DNA of 64,000 nucleotides from Rhodamnia argentea (Eukaryota; Streptophyta; Magnoliopsida; Myrtales; Myrtaceae). Shown piece by piece: positions 1 through 12,129 of the stretch. Location: assembly GCF_020921035.1 (NCBI RefSeq), contig NC_063152.1:7454001-7518000 (forward strand), given 5' to 3'. Both the position numbers and the translations under genes were made by a program. Position 1 is the first letter of the stretch. Every line of letters starts with the position of its first letter. A model generated the notes under the pieces. It saw only the letters and a program-made list of their open reading frames with translations, made no database searches and was not told where the DNA came from.

Positions 1-317
1 ATCCCCCTAGAATCACAATCAACAGCCGCGTCTTCAATATGGCCAACCTTGCTGCAGTTCCTTATAAACTTCTTCTCAATGAACACACTTCCAGTAGCGA
101 CTATCTTTCCACGATTAGTATCCTCTATCACACAAATCACATGGTCATCGCCGAGAGAGCTGAGCTCTTGGAACCGCTTTTGGAAATCCTCATCGGAGAT
201 AGCATCGCAAACTGTCAGTTGCTGCAGTAGCTCTACAAACCGTTTGCTTTTGTCGGGGATCTCTAGTTTACGAACTTGAAGATCACGTGCTTCATTTAGA
301 GGGACCCCAATCTGCAT
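1..317 (-). CDS. GNA1: Glucosamine-6-phosphate N-acetyltransferase (GNA1), 5' part, cut by window edge
   Basis: GNA1 transfers acetyl from acetyl-CoA to glucosamine-6-phosphate, a step of UDP-N-acetylglucosamine synthesis. The reverse strand reads open for 105 codons from the ATG at 317 to the window edge, out of roughly 150 expected for plant GNA1. Recognisable GNAT-family stretches are VRKLEIPDKSKRFVELLQQL near residue 16, then DDHVICVIED, GKIVATGSVFIEKKFIRNC and GHIEDAAVD, matching the plant GNA1 order of first strands and the start of the acetyl-CoA region. The acetyl-CoA loop (R-G-x-x-x-G) and C-terminus lie outside the window. A good 3' splice site (ctcatctcag) sits three bases before the ATG, so the leader is probably spliced. 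Family identity comes from remembered motif similarity; no database search was made. Confidence 0.88.
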   Translation of the reverse strand, partial: MQIGVPLNEARDLQVRKLEIPDKSKRFVELLQQLTVCDAISDEDFQKRFQELSSLGDDHVICVIEDTNRGKIVATGSVFIEKKFIRNCSKVGHIEDAAVDCDSRG

Positions 318-320
318 TTC

Positions 321-2050
321 CTGAGATGAGGCTTCTGTTTACACTAACTTCATTCACATCGACAAGGAGAGAAATTAGAGTTCATAAAGTCAGAGAAAAG
401 AACATGGAACGCAATTAGAATCTCCACCATGTTATTAACGGGAAATCACACATAAGACACATAGCATTTCTCTATCTAAGCAAGCCACCTAGCACAGGCT
501 TGTAGTGGCCAAATCTGCTGAGCTCTAAATCATAAAGCAAAAGATAAATGCAATTCACTTTTCTGCCTTCTTCTATGAAGGTAATATTAATGCAAATGCG
601 ATATCAGTTACTTCCTAATAAGTCTGTTCGCAAAAGATAAAAACAAGAGGAGGAGGAGGAGGAGAACTTGCTAATGAGGCTAAATGAGTATGTACGTACT
701 CAATACAGAGAGGAAAAAGAAGCAGTTCTATAGAGTCCTTTGTTCACAGAGTGATATTCTCACTTTAAATTACAAACTTAGAAAGCAGAATCGAAGAACC
801 TATCCACAACCTGGCAACAATTACCGCTAAAAAACAGAGAACAATGAACAAGTTTCCTTGGCTTTGTCATTTTTCAAAACAGCTCATTAAAGCTTCAAAT
901 AAAATTCCAACTAAGAAAATGCCATTTATTGCATTCTTTGGTGCACAGTAGGTATCTGTAACAATGTTTGGTGTTAATACACGACACCATTCTCCATTGA
1001 TACATCGGAGAACAACATCTGCGGTGCTTGTTAGTCAAAAACTCGCAAATGGAGTATCTCTTTCTCAAAGCATAAAATATCTCAAAAGATTTTTCTTACA
1101 TGGACTTAGTTCATGTCTAGGATAAGGCAGATAATCCATAGAATACTATCTTGACGGCTGCATATTTTGGACACAATGCCCATGATGACCACACAACAAC
1201 AGGAACAACTTTTGCCAACACTCATTAAGTGATTTGCCGGCATTCGTAAAAGCCAGTAGAATTCTTACAGGCAAAAGGGAAAAAATGAAGTTCAAAGCGA
1301 TGTTGAGAAAAGCTTTACTACTAATTGCCGCAAATTCTGCTAAAGACATCCAAAAATGCCTGCAAAAGCTCTATCTTTAGAGGCATTTGATAGTGGCATT
1401 TGCAAATGCCGCAATGTGTATTTCTTGTAGCAAAAATTGTAAGTGCCAGAAAAAGTCATCGCAAATGGTCCCTGAAAACATTGCTTCACCGCGAATTAAC
1501 TCCTGCTTAAAACTGTGAGGTTGAGACAGAGAGACAGATTACGAAGTTTGCAACTCCTAAACAGCCGTAACAGTATCGAAAGATTCAACCCAAAAAGCAA
1601 AAGAAATCGATGGATTACAAAAGCTTCATATCAACTCATGCATCAATGCCAGACACGATAGCAATCTCGGAGAGAGTACACGAGACTGTCCTACGCTTTT
1701 CTAGGGTGTGATTGAGCCTAGCCATCGCCTACTTCTAATCACAATAGCGAAGAAGTCCAGGGGCATAAAGCTTATCAAATTAAGTCGAAATTCCCAGAAT
1801 CGCACGATGGCCAGCATCCACGCTCGACACCCAACACTATCTTGCGCTTTCAATTCAGGAGGAGCAAAAAAGATTACGCATTCCCAACGCACGTGATAAT
1901 CACAATCACAAACCAGATGAACGAGAGAGTACCTTGGGCTCGATTTAATTACTGTTCCCTGCTCTCCCGATTCGAAGTCGGTAAGTGATTGACGAAATGC
2001 GAGCGAGAGACAAAAGGAAGCAAAGAGTGAGATTTGCTGTGCCTTTGGTA
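321..2050 (-). other. Probable 5' leader intron and first non-coding exon of GNA1
   Basis: Between the GNA1 ATG and about 2050 I see no coding exon. A donor (CCAAG|GTACTC, exon end at 1933) and an acceptor (ctcag at 330-321) would define a single leader intron 321-1932, with a leader exon about 1933-2050. The stretch 1200-1480 has a somewhat repetitive 'gcaaatgcc' texture that may be an old transposon in the intron. This model is inferred only from splice-site fit; cDNA would settle it. Confidence 0.35.
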
Positions 2051-2066
2051 ACCTATTTACCCCCAA

Positions 2067-3930
2067 AGTAAACGAGAGGGGGGCAAAAAAGGAATTTCGG
2101 TTTTATTTCTATTCTCAATAATAATTTATAAAAATAAAAACGCGCTTGGTAATTATAAAAAAAATATTTTTATTTTTTTATTTAATTGTGGAGACTCTAT
2201 ATATATATTAAAATTAAGATTTATTTATCTTTTTAACTTATTAAATCAAATTAAGTCCCATTTGTTCAAAAACTAAATCAAATTAAATCAATATATATAT
2301 ATATATATATGTGTAATTTATACATGATTTATTAAATTATAATATGGATGAGATTAACAATAAAACTATTCAAGATGTGTGTTCAAAAATAAAAGTGTTC
2401 CCAATTATTTCTAAAACTAAAATAGAAGAAAAAAATCTAATTCACTGTTCATCATCTTCAACCTTGTGTGATCAGTCGGCCAAAGCTTGTCCGGTGCTCG
2501 TCGTCGCTATTCACTGCCTAAACCTCCCAGCAGCGTTGGTCGACCCTTGCTTGACCTCCCACCAAATCTGTCCACGGCGGCCGCTAGCTTCGTGATTGGA
2601 TCTGGCTGCGAAGTTCACAGCCGCCATGGCCACTCGAGCTCGAAGCTGGCATAAGGGTTTGTGAATTTCATCTGCTTTGCGAGGGAATGGACAAGCCCTA
2701 CACTTGGGCTCCTGTTGGCCCTGAGTCGCTGAGCGCCGCAGCCCCAAAGCTTCTGGTGCTCCAAGTCCTTGTACTGCAGGTAAAGGCTGTCCTTTAGCGG
2801 AAGTCCCTCCAGGCTATGCTTCTTCTCTTCGTCCTTTCCCTGACGATGCACCTCTCAGCCTGTCCATGGCTCACCTTTTCCCAATCAACAAAATGAACAA
2901 TAACATCTCTTTTTTTTTTCCCTGAATTGGACCTCAAAGCTTGCCGCCGCCGTGACCAGATCCATTAGATGTGTGCTATTACTTTACGTATGTCATTTTA
3001 TTTTTTTGCCCAAAAAAGTCTACAAGATAGTTGGATTAATTAATTAAGGAGAAAAGGGCAATGGAAGAACTAATTGGGCTTTGGCAGGGTTTATAATTTT
3101 CACGATCCGCGTTTAAGGTAAATGGGCTCTCTCTACCTTTTTTTTTTTTTTTTGGTCGAACAGGTAAATGGGTTTCGAGGGCACTTTAGTTTACCTTGAC
3201 ATTTGAAGTTAGATTTTTGTTTTGAACGAGTCGATTTTGGTTAGGTCTAAAACGAGTCGACGATGGTTCGCTAGAATCTTTTCGCATGAAAAAAAAACGG
3301 ATCAATTTAGATCATATACATTTTCGACCCATCTAAATCTAACCCAACCTGACTCGCTAGAGGCGTCAAAACCCACCAATGAGCTCCTTGGCACACCTGT
3401 GCATGAGAAGATACCACTGTCCATTTTGACTCATCACATGATAAGACATGATGCTCATGATTATAGTCATGTGACGCATTAGAGAATAATAATCATCAAT
3501 ATGCATATCTACGAAAATTAATCGGATAAACCATGTTAATCAGATGACCAAACACATGTACATTGCCCTAACGAAGAGAGAATCGGTATGCCCACGACAT
3601 TTTCCCGTGGACCGGTCCCTGCTTTTCGACGAGTTTAACAATACTTCGTCCAAATCCTATCAAAGTACCCTTTGCATGAAAAGATTATCATTTGGTCATC
3701 ATCATTCCTCATACATTAGTTACATCGAAACAAACCCCGGCTGAGACAAACTCAAACTCTACTTTGAGCGACTGCCCAAAGCTATGCCGCAAATCGCTAT
3801 AACTCGTTACAAACCGCGAGAGCTCAACATTGTTGGATCACTGCAGATCATGGATTTGCCTCTGCCATCAATCATTCAATATTTCCGATCCGTGAAAGAC
3901 GTGATATAGATTGATGCAAAGTTTTTAAGA
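2067..3930. other. Intergenic, AT-rich with one GC-rich patch
   Basis: 2100-2450 is very AT-rich with a short (AT)n run near 2290-2310. 2480-2960 is a GC-richer patch with short open frames on both strands but no recognisable protein. 3100-3800 has no convincing gene. The 3' end of the WRAP53-like gene lies just right of this interval. Confidence 0.6.
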
Positions 3931-3934
3931 ATTC

Positions 3935-6900
3935 TCAAGAATCCTGTTGCCCCTTTTCAGGGGACGCAGCCTCAAGATCAGCAGCTCCATCTCCATCATC
4001 CACGCTGTTACGTGCGGAATCAAAAGGAAAGCTCCAGATTGAGAGACAGTTCTCATCACCTGCAAAAGACAAGACAATACAATGTAAACCAAGTGGCAAC
4101 AGTAAATTGTTGAGCTGATCAAAGGAGAGTGCCCACATGCACGGCTGGCAAGAGATATCCACTCTAATCCGTGTAATTAAACATGCAACAAATTTTATCC
4201 GAGTACATCATCGAAGAAAAGCAGAACAGTCTATGGCTGTTGAAACTAGCAAAAAAAAACTTCAAGATGGCATAATCTTCGCTGGCCGAAGAACTTGAAA
4301 AACAAAAGGATATCTTTTCCCCAGGAAAATTCCAAACACTGGGCCGTGGAAGACCCTCAAGTGGGACTTTGGGGAAAAAAGGGAAGAACAAGAAGAAGAA
4401 AAAACCCAATGGAGGATGATCTTCTAGGGGACTTAGGGGAAAAATGGGAAGAACAAGATCAAGAAAAAACCAAATGGAGGATGACCTTCTAGGGCCCAAT
4501 ATTTTGATTGAATTAGCACAATCACCGAGGCAATCAATCAATAAGGCAAAGTGAAATATGCTGCAAAGCTTTAACAGGAAAAGGTGGACATCTATGATAC
4601 CCCTCAAATGAAATACTGCATCATCCTCCTCAGGAACCTCAAATCTTCAGTGCCCGGAAGAAGAAGCAGCCATTGGCAGAAACGGATGATAAGAGAAGCC
4701 ATTTACTGTATCTGGATTATCACGGAAGACAAGGAAAGGTTCATCATCAGGCAAATCAAGTACAACTAAACACAATACGCATAAATGGACAAGAAACCCA
4801 TCAATTACAAAGTATCAGACCTGATGCAGCCCGAAAGCCTGAAATCCACTGGCCAGTTTGAAGATCATATATATGAACTAGACCATCCTGATGGCAAAGA
4901 GTCAGAAAGAGTTGACTATTGACGATATAGTTCGCTACAAATGCAAAAGCAGCATGGTACCTGACTGCCTGTACCAAGATATCGACCTAGAGGTTCAACA
5001 TCAAAGTATATACGCTGGTTGGTATCTTCAGATGACCGGTACAACCTATATAAACAATTGAGGGACAAAAAAAGTCACTTCAATGATACGGAAAAACAAT
5101 AATGATAGCAAAAGTGATTACTTGAGGGGAAAAAAAAAAAATCCACCTTGGGAGAGGCATATTAGCAGGAAATATTCTCCTTTCTTATCTAAGACCCAAC
5201 ATTTCATTAAAAATATGTTATTCAGTTGCATGGAAAAAGGAGCTTTGCTATCATTAGAAAACAATACTCACTTGTAGACAACATCAACAGTCTTGCGAAC
5301 ATCCCAGCACATAATGAAAGGGTCCTACAAGAAATTTAAGAAGAGACAATTATCAAAGATAGACATGCCTAAAGTAAACAACTCATAAAGAATGTTTACC
5401 ATGATTCCTGGAGGTTAAGTCCATCCCAAAACACTACAGTGGTTCTCACACAAATTCAGAGTTTAGACTCTGTTTGATCACAGGAAAAGGACAGAATTGA
5501 GACGAAATGTTTGTGCATTCATTTGGAGAGTGACTAGAATTAAATATGTTCTATCTTATCCGGCTCACCAATTAACACACATCCCAAATCAGCAAGTGCC
5601 TGGTTACTTGGTAGGTCACTGTGTCTGGAAAGAACAGGGCAGGATCATGCACGCGCGCGCGCACTACCAACCGAAACCCACCCACCCCCCCACCCCAAAA
5701 AAATAAATAAATAAATAAATAAAATAAAAGCCACTCATCTTTTCCTCTTCTGCCACAATCGCCACCCCCAATTCAAACCAAAGCCATTCCCTGCCACCTA
5801 AGAGGAAAGCTTTCCACATTTAGCTTGTCATTCAAGCAAGTCCAAGACATGAAAAAAGGATATGTTTCCATGATTATCACCATTAGTAGCAGATTAAACA
5901 AATCTGCATATCTTAGAGGCAACAACGAATTCAATCACTCATCATTACAAAGTAATTGTTCCAACTTTTATCTAATTAATCGATAAAAAAAACTCTGGAA
6001 ATGACCAAATAAAATGCTTCCATCACACACCATTGCATGAGAGAGAGAGAAAGAGAGGGAGAATGGTAGAGAGTCATTCTATATATTTTCAAGAAAAGGA
6101 AAAGAGAAGGTTTAGAGTATTCTACCTTTCGTCCTCCAGTATACAAGTAGTTTCCATCTTTCGAAAATAACACCTGGAATTGCAAGCTTATCACCTATAA
6201 TTTCTTGAGAAATAACTATCACATAAGGGAAATCCAACCTTCTAGCACTTACATGGGTAACCCCGCCTTGTTGACCATGTAGGATGTACAAGAGTTCCAT
6301 GTTATCTTCTCTGTAGATTGCAGTAGTCTGGCTGTAGGAACCAGTTGCCAGCATTCCAGTATGAGCTGGAGAGAAAGCAATGGCAGATATAATACCTGCA
6401 CAAAAGCAATAGCCAGTAAGACACTAAATTCTTCCCTTTTATCTCGCGATCTCAATATTATCTTGAATCATTATATAATTAACATGCAAATCCAGGGCAT
6501 TCAGGAGATATGCTATTTCCCTTTACATGCATTGTATATCAGCCCCATGGCAAAATAAACAGAAAAAGTCAGCCTTACAATCCAAAGTATTCCATTGAAG
6601 TTGAAATACTCAATTCTTCTCGACTGGAGTTTTTGAATTCCTCTTTTATTTAACTTGTCAGACAAATATAAAGAAACAGCTAAACCAGGACAGGCACAAC
6701 AATGCACCTGTTTGAAACCCTCTTTGTTTCCTTGAAGTGTTGAGTGCTTCTCAAAATCTCTACTAGGGCGGTGTACGTCAAACACTCTTATGGATTTGTT
6801 ATATCCAGCAAAGATCCTTCACAGGAGCAGAGGATGTAGGTTGAAACTTTAATAGACTTAAAACGCTGTAAACCCAGCATATAGAGAATAGCTCCAACAA

Positions 6901-8422
6901 ACTAAATCATTCTTGATAACCGCAAAAACCACTAACTAACCAAACACCGACATTTGGAAATTCGGATAGCAGAGCATAACCTACATCACCAAATGCTGAT
7001 TTCTTTCAACAATAGAAGGTAAAGTACTGTACAATTTCAAGGGGAATTAGAGTGAATCGTTGACATGTGGGAATTTAAGAGTCTTCAAATGGAATGTTAA
7101 CCTTACTTGTTCCCCGCAGGATTAAATGCAATTGAAAATGCAGCTGTAATTTCATCCACAGCATCATAAGCCCTGTACGTGCAACGTAGCTGCAATGTCA
7201 ATTGTACAAGTCAATAAAATTTCCTTTTTCTTGTCGAGACAATTGTACCAGAAGTTGTACAAAGAAGATTGTAAAGGAGAAAATGAGGGGTAGGCAGACA
7301 ACAGAGTAGCTACAAAGCATGTCTAAGATGTGTGATAAGCTCAGGGTCCACAACTTCAGTGTACCCCTAATTAACTATATGGCTTCCATAAAGTCTCCCT
7401 AGAGTTCTTGAAACCTCTAAACTAAGCTTAACAATTCTGACCTGTCCAGTAGTAGCATCCCAGACATGAATTGGAAGATCACGAGTAGTTGACGCAAATA
7501 TACAGCTAACTGGGTCTGAAATATGAAAAACTTCCACACTCAATTCTAGCTGTAGCTAATTACCAGAAGAAAATTAACTATAGCTGAAAATATAACCATG
7601 TTACGTAAAAGAAGAGTAAAATTTAAAGAGACAACCTGTAGCAGACATGTATGGGTACCAACAGAAATCATAAACCGATTCCCCTTCTGTCACAACAAGA
7701 TTTGCTGTGAAGGAATCTGCAACCAAAGAGAACTACATGAGACATAGACCACCCAATGTCTGGATTTGCTAATATTTGGTTGTAGATATTACTAGCAAAA
7801 TAGTCTCAGCAGTCCTAAAGCTAACATCTTTTCAAGCTACTTAAATACACAGAAACAACACACATACTAAATGACCCCAAACTCCTAGCGAACGTGTACC
7901 TTGATCAACATCAGACGAAATTGCCTTTGCGCTGTCGTCAACCCCATAGTCTGGTCTGATCATGAAACACAGCAATTAAAGTACGACCAACATCGCCACT
8001 TCTCGTGAACGACTAAACATAAAAAGGAACAGAAAAATCAGCAAGCACCACCATTGTCCCAAAACAAACTTACAAAGTGAACACACGAAGTGTATTGTCC
8101 TCTGAACTACTGAGAAAGCAAGTCCCATCAGGTGACCTAACGAAGCCCAAAAAAGAAGAGGCAATCATCGCTCCAAAAGCCACACCACTACTCAGAATGC
8201 GGACAACCAAACACCCATCAAGGGAAAACGAAAAATTACGCACCATTTGACGCCTTTCAGAAAGTTGTTCGGCTTCTGGTCAGTTCTGAACTGTTTGTGG
8301 AAATGATAGGCTCTTTGAGGAGGGACATCGAACCGAATCGCGGGCCATGAGTAGTCTTGATGAGCGGCCACTGTGGGTTCGTCGAGCGGGCTCAGTTGAC
8401 GCTGCTCTTCTTCTTCAACCAT
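3935..8422 (-). CDS. WRAP53/TCAB1-like WD40 protein gene, 14 exons, with two coding lesions
   Basis: WRAP53/TCAB1 binds CAB-box RNAs and delivers telomerase RNP to Cajal bodies in animals; plants have a single-copy WD40 homologue. Exons with GT-AG ends (minus strand, 5' to 3'): 8422-8244, 8136-8074, 7955-7900, 7716-7636, 7515-7442, 7189-7107, 6816-6708, 6395-6253, 6173-6126, 5324-5272, 5045-4961, 4887-4821, 4711-4601, 4059-3935. Phases match at every junction except exon 7/8, giving about 424 residues in the undamaged frame, close to family length. Diagnostic stretches: NNFLKGVKWSPDGTCFLSSS, VYDFCWYPYMSA, REDNMELLYILHGQQGGVTH, FSKDGNYLYTGGRK, CLSIWSF. Lesions: exon 7 has 2 extra bases near 6717-6721, so the usual donor gives the wrong frame, though a cryptic donor (GAGG|GTTTCA) would restore it; and TGA at 4649-4647 replaces an Arg/Gln codon in the SSSGH-x-RF motif, removing about 57 C-terminal residues. 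Functional status is unresolved: either a truncated protein or a recent pseudogene. Confidence 0.85.
5699..5729. repeat. (AAAT)n microsatellite in WRAP53-like intron 9
   Basis: About seven copies of AAAT directly after a cytosine-rich run; a short (CG)n stretch lies at about 5650-5660. Both are inside intron 9 and absent at the equivalent place in the duplicated copies. Confidence 0.85.
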
Positions 8423-8579
8423 CCTCGTGCGAGAGAAAAGAGTGTGTGTTGAAGAGCGTCGAGCACGAGCCGTGACAGATTTCTCGAGGGGTCGCCGGCG
8501 AGTTGAAATCTGATTTTTCCAACAAGTGTATAGGCCGCCAATGGGCCAAAAGAAAGGGCAAGTAATAAGGCAGCTTTTA

Positions 8580-8990
8580 TGTGGCTAGTTACGATACATT
8601 TGCTCTAAATTTTTTTTTATGATACAAAAAATCTTAAATTTATATTTATGTAACACATTTATCTCAAATTTTTACCCATGCGACATATTTACCCCAACCT
8701 TTTTATTATGACACTAAAAACCCTAAACTTGTAGGCATATGACACATTTATTCTAAATTTTGAGGTAAATGAGTCACACGAATACAAGTTTAGGATTTTT
8801 GATGTCATAAAAAAATAATTTGGGATAAATATGTCACATTGGTATAAGTTTAGGGTTTTCGATGTCATAAGAAAAAGTTTGAGATTTTTGATGTGACAAA
8901 AAAAAGTTTAGGGTAAAAAGTTTAGCCTTTCCAAAAAAAAAAGTTTAGGGTAAATATATTGCAGTTGATATAGTTTAGGATAAAAATTTA
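8580..8990. repeat. Foldback repeat of the 'tgtcaca / ataagttt' family, copy a
   Basis: Left half repeats the theme 'acacattta...ctaaa..tt', right half its reverse complement 'ataagtttaggatttt...atgtcataaaaaaa', with the turn near 8755. No reading frame. It lies in the upstream region of the WRAP53-like gene. The same word family recurs at 28915-29890, 29935-31445, 33411-33862, 35675-36920 and 63305-63420. Confidence 0.7.
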
Positions 8991-8999
8991 TGCAAGTAA

Positions 9000-9779
9000 A
9001 ATAGGGTCTAAAATAAAAAATAAAAAATAGGGTGTAAAATTTCGATCAAACAAAAAAATGGGGTCTAAAATTTCGAATGAAACGGTAGCTAGAATTGAGA
9101 TATTTTCTTTGGAACCCTAAAATGGCAACGTTAAGAGTCACGTCTTACTTCTTTTGGGCAGCAAAGCAGCACTTCGAGTTTTGTCATTTGAAATCAAACG
9201 CAATCGAAGGAGCTACTTGCTTGCTTATTCATAAATTTGCGAGCACTGCAAGGAGTTGTTGCTTCACTTGAAAACAAGGAGTTGTGTTGAAACTAAAATC
9301 AAATTGTAACGATGTCTATATAGTTAAGCATAAATATGTGAAATAAAATACATATTATGATACTCGGGATTTCGTGCGACCTTCCAACAATGCACATAAA
9401 TAAGGAAAATTTTCAATTAGGAGCCTAAAGTGCCCTTATTTCTCAAATAATGGGTTGAAATGAATTTTGCTTTAAATAAGAGCCTGAAGTGGTCATTATC
9501 TCAAATAAAAGCATGAAGTAGTCATAGTAGTCTCAAAGAAGCGCTTGACTTGGCCGGCCGGAGGACAATTTTGTCTTTTTACTTTTTATTTATTTTTTCT
9601 ACTTTTCTACTTTTTTTTTTCCTTTTTTCCTCCTCCCGCCACCATTGGATCGGTGGAAGTTGCTGGATTCTGGGGAGGGATGCCCTAGCCTGAGCGAGCG
9701 AGGGCGAACCACGGCAAATCCAGCGAGGACCATACTCAAAGTTTTCGGCAACTAACTCGCTGCCAATGGATCCTGTCCC
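9000..9779. other. Intergenic, no gene seen
   Basis: AT-rich spacer. 9400-9600 contains short repeated phrases ('gcctgaagtggtcattatctcaaat') related to 50225-50350. A small GC-rich patch at 9625-9780 has no recognisable protein. Confidence 0.5.
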
Positions 9780-11798
9780 TTCCTAGGAAAGGCATGTTCA
9801 GAAACTACTCTACTTTCTCATCTAAAGACTCAACATTTCAGTAAGAATATGTCATCCAGTTGGACGGAAATAGAAGCTTTGCTATCCCTAGAAAACAACA
9901 CTCAATTGTAGACAACATCAACAGCCTTGCGAACACCCCCAGCACATGATAAAAGGGTCCTACAAGAAATTTAAGGAGAGACATTGTCGGAGAGAAACAT
10001 GCCTAATGTAGAAATAACGCTTAACGAATGTTTGCTCATGATTCGTGAATGTTAAGTCCATCCAAAATGCTCCAGTGGTTTTTCTCACAAATTGGGAACT
10101 TAAGTTTACTGTGTTTGATCACAAGATAAAGAGAGAATTGATACGAAAATACTTTTTGATTCAACCTTCAGAGCTAGTACATGAAAAAATTAGACATGTT
10201 CTCCTATCTTATCCTGGTTCATGTCCCATATTAGTTAGTGTCTTGTCACTTGCTAGGTCACTGTGTCCGGAAAGAACTGGGCACAGGATCATGCACACTC
10301 TTTTCCGCTTCCGCCACAATCCTCACCCCCAACTCAAACCCCAAAGCAAATTCCCTTCCACCTAAGAGAAAAAGCTTTCCACGTTTATCTTGTCCTTTGT
10401 TGTTGGGACTTTATATCTGGCTCCATATTTGGGTATATCCAATCTGATGGGACTTTGCATTTTGCCAAAGAGGACACCATAACTCCTATTAGCTTGTATA
10501 AAAACCAAAGAACATTCAAGCAAAGTCCAAGACGTGAAAAGAAAAAAAAATGATATCTTCCCATGATAATCACTATTAGAAGCAGACGGAATAAATTCGC
10601 ATACCTTAGAGGCAACGACGAATTCAATCACTCAATATCGCAAAGTAATTTTTTCCAACTTTTATCCGATTAATTGACAACAAAACCTCTGTAAATGTCC
10701 AATTAAAATGTTACCATCACATGCCATTGCATGAGAGAGAGAGAGAGAGAGAGAAACTAGTAGAGAGTCATTGTATTTGTTCCCAAGGACAGGACAAGAG
10801 AAGGTTTAGAGCATTCAACCTTTCATCCATCTTTCGAAAATAACACCCGGAATTGCCAGCTTATCACCTATAATTTCTTGAGGAATAACCATCACATGGG
10901 TAACCCCATCTTGTTGACCATGTAAGATGTCAAAGAGTTCCATGTTATCTTCTCTGTCGATCGCAGTAGTCCGGCTTTAGGAAGGGAACAAGGTATCTTG
11001 TGATCGTGAGCTGGAGAGAAAGCAATGGCAGATATCATACCCGCATAAAAGCAATAGAGAGTAAGATACTCAATTCTTCCCTGTTATCTTGTGATCGTGA
11101 TGTTATCTTGGATAACAATACGCATGGAAATCCAGGGCATTGAGGAGATCTGTTATTTTACTTTGCATACAAAACGAAACAAAGTAAAAGTCAGCTTTCC
11201 AACCTTCTTTGTTTCCTCGGTTTTGAGTGCTTCTCAAAATCCCAACCAGGACGACATAAGTCAAACACTCTAGTGGATTTGTTATAAGCAGCAGAGATCT
11301 TACACGTGAACCGGGGATGTGGGTTGAAACTTTATTAGACTTGAAATGCTATAAACCCTAGGTAAAGAGACTAGCTCCAACACACCAAATCGTTTATGAT
11401 AACAGCAAAAACAACTAAGCAACCAACCACGGACATTCTGAAATTCTAGTGGTGGAGTATAACCAAAATCACCAAATGCTGATTTCTTTCAACGATAGAA
11501 GGTAAAAAGTAATGTACGAATTCAAAAGAAAATTTCGAGGGGAATTAGAGTGGACCTTTAACATGAGGAAATTAAGAGTCTTCAAAATTGAATGTTAACC
11601 TTACTTGTTCCCCCCTGAATTGCAATTGAAAATGCTAAGGGATATGCAGATAATAGAGTTACTATGAAACATTTCTAAGATATGTGATTAGCTCGGACTC
11701 CACAACTGTCTAGCTCAAAAGATAATGTTTTCCCGTGCACTTATACCGCATAGGTGTTGAAGGCCATTGAGCACGAGCCGTGACAGTTTTCTTGAGTT
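9780..11798 (-). pseudogene. Decayed partial duplicate of the WRAP53-like locus (copy B)
   Basis: Collinear with 5150-8460 of the WRAP53-like gene, introns included. An exon-10-like block lies at about 9912-9963, a shortened exon-9 block at 10818-10851, exon 8 at about 10894-11040 with internal changes, exon 7 at about 11195-11306, and an exon-6 stub near 11600-11637. At 11757-11797 it jumps to sequence matching the 5' leader (gagcacgagccgtgacag, also at 8458-8475), so exons 1-5 are deleted. Retained introns show a DNA-level duplication, not retroposition. Multiple indels leave no usable reading frame. Confidence 0.85.
10733..10754. repeat. (GA)n microsatellite, homologous position in all three WRAP53-like copies
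   Basis: 22 bp of GA. The same intronic site is an imperfect short run at 6039-6051 in the parent gene and 50 bp at 22898-22947 in copy C. Confidence 0.9.
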
Positions 11799-11889
11799 TT
11801 GGCTTCATCAAACCTTCCCTCTTTTGAGTTCGTTAAAGAGCACCGAACTAAAATGGGAATAAATGATAATAAACTAAACTCGAAATTAA

Positions 11890-12112
11890 GGCTCTATTTA
11901 TTTCATGAAAAATAAATATTTTTAAAAATATTTTTCCTAAAATGATTGCTTTTATCGCTTACAAAAACTAATGAACATAAATTATTTTCATCATTTACGC
12001 AAATACTTAGATATAAATTTCTATCGGTAATGAAAATATTTTTCATTGACTGCAATTATTTTTTGAAATTTTTTTTGACAAATCACTCATTTTTCGCTAA
12101 ACAAATGGAGTC
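11890..12112. mobile_element. PIF/Harbinger-like MITE, 223 bp
   Basis: Terminal inverted repeats of about 24 bp: the left end GGCTCTATTTATTTCATGAA pairs with the reverse complement of the right end (GACTCCATTTGTTTAGCGAA). It is flanked by TAA at 11887-11889 and TAA at 12113-12115, the three-base target duplication expected for PIF/Harbinger. AT-rich interior, no coding capacity. A second copy is at 42933-43136. Confidence 0.8.
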
Positions 12113-12129
12113 TAATATTGAGCAGATAA

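Noticed and set aside
1701..2066. 121-codon minus-strand frame upstream of GNA1
   Set aside because: No recognisable domain, and it overlaps the probable GNA1 leader exon and intron start; composition is like untranslated DNA.
4164..4607. 147-codon minus-strand frame
   Set aside because: Lies in the last intron of the WRAP53-like gene between exons 13 and 14; hydrophobic low-complexity content, no domain.
5976..6194. Small minus-strand gene candidate with (S L)n tail
   Set aside because: It is WRAP53-like exon 9 read into the GA microsatellite of intron 9.
6249..6455. Alternative frame through WRAP53-like exon 8 (VLYLPLLSLQLIL...)
   Set aside because: It is the frame produced if the exon 7 donor at 6708 is used after the 2-nt insertion; it does not match the WD40 family, whereas the other frame does.
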